Shown here in pieces: positions 62,668-64,000 of a stretch of DNA of 64,000 nt. The translations under genes were made by a program, and so were the position numbers. The DNA is from Kitasatospora sp. NBC_01287 (GTDB lineage: Bacteria > Actinomycetota > Actinomycetes > Streptomycetales > Streptomycetaceae), in NCBI RefSeq assembly GCF_026340565.1, contig NZ_JAPEPB010000001.1:8220001-8284000 (forward strand), read 5' to 3'. The notes under the pieces were generated by a model. The model ran no database searches, was not told where the DNA came from, and saw nothing but the letters and a program-made list of their open reading frames with translations. How positions within the stretch are numbered: the first letter of the stretch is position 1; every line of letters starts with the position of its first letter.

Positions 62668-64000
62668 TTACCAGGCCGGCGGCGCCGGCACCGCGGGCGG
62701 CACGGTCGGCATCGGCGGCACGGGCATCGGCGGCACAGGCACCGGAGCCACGGGCAGCGGCGGCACGGGCATCGGCAGCACCGGCAGCGGCGGCAGCGCC
62801 CCCTCGAAGAGCCAGGCGTCGAACAGCTCCACCACCGAGTCGCCCGCCCCCGCGTAGCGCCGCACGTGCGCCATGAAGTCCGCCGTGGTCACCACACCGT
62901 GGCGCCGCCCGGTGGCCCAGTCCCGCAGCATCCGCCGGAAGGCCTGCTCGCCGAGCGCGACCCGCAGCGCGTGCACGGCCAGGCCGCCGCGCTCGTAGAG
63001 CCGGTCGTCGAACATCAGCTTCCGGCCGGGATCGGCCAGCCGCAGGTCCTGGGGGAGCCCGGCCAGCAGCCGGTGCGCGTCCGCCGCGTGGGCCTGGGCG
63101 GTGCGGCCGCCCGCGTGCTCGGCCCAGAGCCACTCCGCGTACTTGGCGAAGCCCTCGTTCAGCCAGATGTGCCGCCAGTCCGCGACGGTCACGCTGTTGC
63201 CGAACCACTGGTGCGCCAGCTCGTGCGCCACCAGCCGCTCCGAACCCCGCAGCCCGTCCACGTGGTTGACCCCGAAGGCCGCCATGCCCTGCGCCTCGAC
63301 CGGGACGTCCAGCTCCTCGTCCGCGACCACCACCACGTACTCGCCGAACGGGTAGGGCCCGAAGAGCTCCTCGAAGAAGCGCATCATCTGCGGCTGGCGC
63401 CCGAAGTCGCCCGCGAAACGGGAGACCAGCTGCGAGGGGACGTAGCCGGACTGCGGCACCGCGCCCGGCTCGGCGTCCACCAGCAGCACCTTCTCGAAGA
63501 CGCCGATCGCTATCCCGACCAGGTAGCTCGCGGTGGGCGCGGCCTGCTCGTAGACCCAGGTGGTGCTGCTCGCCCGGGTGGTCCGGGTGAGCAGCCGCCC
63601 GCCCGTCACCACCGCGTACGGCGAGGGCGTGGTGATCGAGACCAGGTACGAGGCCTTGTCCGCGGGCCGGTCGTTGCACGGGTACCAGGACGGCGCGCCG
63701 ACCGGCTGGCTGGCCGCGAGGGCGCCGTCGGTCAGCTCCTCCCAGCCCAGGCCGCCCCACTGGCTGCGCACCGGCTTCGGGTTGCCGCTGTAGTGCACCT
63801 CGACGGTGAACGCCGCCCCGGCCGCCGGGCCGCGGCCCGGGCGGATCCGCAGCTTGCCGCCGCGGTGCGTGTAGTGCGCGGCCTTGCCGTCCACCAGCAC
63901 CCGGCCGATCCGGAAGTCCGCCAGGTCGAGCGCGAACTCGCGCAGCGGCTCGGGCCCGGCCAGCGCGCTGATCCGCGCCGAGCCGGCCAGCCGGTTGGGT
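62668..64000 (-). CDS. M1-family metallopeptidase (5' end cut by window)
   Basis: At least 443 residues; the frame runs to the window edge. VAHELAHQWFGNS (HExxH) and NEGFAKYAEWLW give the zinc ligands; the exopeptidase motif usually GAMEN reads QGMAAF here, so substrate binding may differ. C-terminal repeats of VPPMPVPPMP-type Pro/Met residues (18-bp DNA repeat, 62690-62800) form a long tail. The function is probably peptide trimming; the location is not determinable without the N-terminus. Confidence 0.9.
   Translation of the reverse strand, partial: PNRLAGSARISALAGPEPLREFALDLADFRIGRVLVDGKAAHYTHRGGKLRIRPGRGPAAGAAFTVEVHYSGNPKPVRSQWGGLGWEELTDGALAASQPVGAPSWYPCNDRPADKASYLVSITTPSPYAVVTGGRLLTRTTRASSTTWVYEQAAPTASYLVGIAIGVFEKVLLVDAEPGAVPQSGYVPSQLVSRFAGDFGRQPQMMRFFEELFGPYPFGEYVVVVADEELDVPVEAQGMAAFGVNHVDGLRGSERLVAHELAHQWFGNSVTVADWRHIWLNEGFAKYAEWLWAEHAGGRTAQAHAADAHRLLAGLPQDLRLADPGRKLMFDDRLYERGGLAVHALRVALGEQAFRRMLRDWATGRRHGVVTTADFMAHVRRYAGAGDSVVELFDAWLFEGALPPLPVLPMPVPPLPVAPVPVPPMPVPPMPTVPPAVPAPPAW

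Noticed and set aside
1..64000. Secondary-metabolite gene cluster
   Set aside because: No polyketide synthase, NRPS, terpene cyclase or RiPP core is visible. matB-like ligase, glycosyltransferase and MFS genes are scattered and not clustered.
1..64000. Prophage, ICE or insertion sequence
   Set aside because: No integrase, transposase, terminase, capsid, relaxase or flanking direct repeats were seen; base composition is even except for short AT-rich promoters.

Overview
The window is very GC-rich, with strong G/C bias at third codon positions. It carries genes typical of mycelial actinomycetes: a DUF397 protein, an NsdA/NsdB-type TPR regulator, an ArsR-type DUF5937 regulator, ROK regulators, a DUF6643 protein and the actinobacterial cysteine desulfhydrase Cds1. 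I read it as chromosomal DNA of a Streptomycetaceae member (Streptomyces, Kitasatospora or Streptacidiphilus; I cannot separate these by eye). I saw no rRNA, tRNA, transposase, integrase, phage gene or CRISPR array. About 53 full protein genes are supported, plus two cut by the window edges and one small leader peptide.

Layout. 0-9 kb: the end of etfA, a malonyl-CoA synthetase-like ligase, an FHA protein, a ROK sugar kinase, a P-loop kinase/Nudix fusion, a DUF4184 membrane protein, an M20 dipeptidase and a geranylgeranyl-reductase-type flavoprotein. 9-16 kb: a histidine kinase/LuxR response regulator pair, a divergent ArsR-type regulator/MFS pair with a palindromic operator, a crotonase, a hexapeptide acyltransferase and a GNAT enzyme. 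16-26.7 kb: a nucleotidyltransferase, a HutD-MFS operon divergent from a ROK regulator, small membrane proteins, cds1, a DeoR regulator, a beta-helix/AAA+ fusion and a MOSC protein. 26.8-36 kb: DUF6643, MscL with a zinc ribbon, slipin, a DsbA-like protein lacking its second cysteine, a glycosyltransferase, a racemase, a degenerate polysaccharide deacetylase, an orphan DhaM and a 0.7-kb hairpin-rich non-coding region. 36-46 kb: a leader peptide plus attenuator ahead of an SfnB-like flavoprotein, then a block of probable developmental or signalling genes sharing a CATATG-centred motif, then an MFS gene coupled to a MerR-PP2C fusion. 46-52 kb: the pxpABC 5-oxoprolinase operon, a methyltransferase, an inositol-phosphatase-like enzyme, a cyclophilin and a membrane protein with a clear promoter/operator. 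52-60 kb: a three-gene SMC complex resembling MukFEB/MksFEB/JetABC but with no JetD nuclease. 60-64 kb: a TMEM175 channel, a methyltransferase, a TetR regulator and an M1 peptidase cut by the window end.

The strongest leads are four. (1) The JetABC/Mks-like condensin operon without a nuclease gene, whose SMC protein has unusual Walker A and Walker B sequences. (2) A probable cysteine-sensing attenuator at 36236-36403: a promoter, a leaderless 25-residue leader ending in Leu-Cys-Arg, and a perfect 17-bp hairpin starting at its stop codon, upstream of a sulfur-acquisition-type acyl-CoA dehydrogenase. (3) Related 15-bp-period repeats encoding Asp-Arg/Gln/His pentapeptides at the N-termini of that dehydrogenase and of PxpB. 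(4) Many genes with a -10 hexamer 6-8 bases upstream of the start codon, implying widespread leaderless mRNAs. All functional calls come from reading translated sequence; no database search was run.
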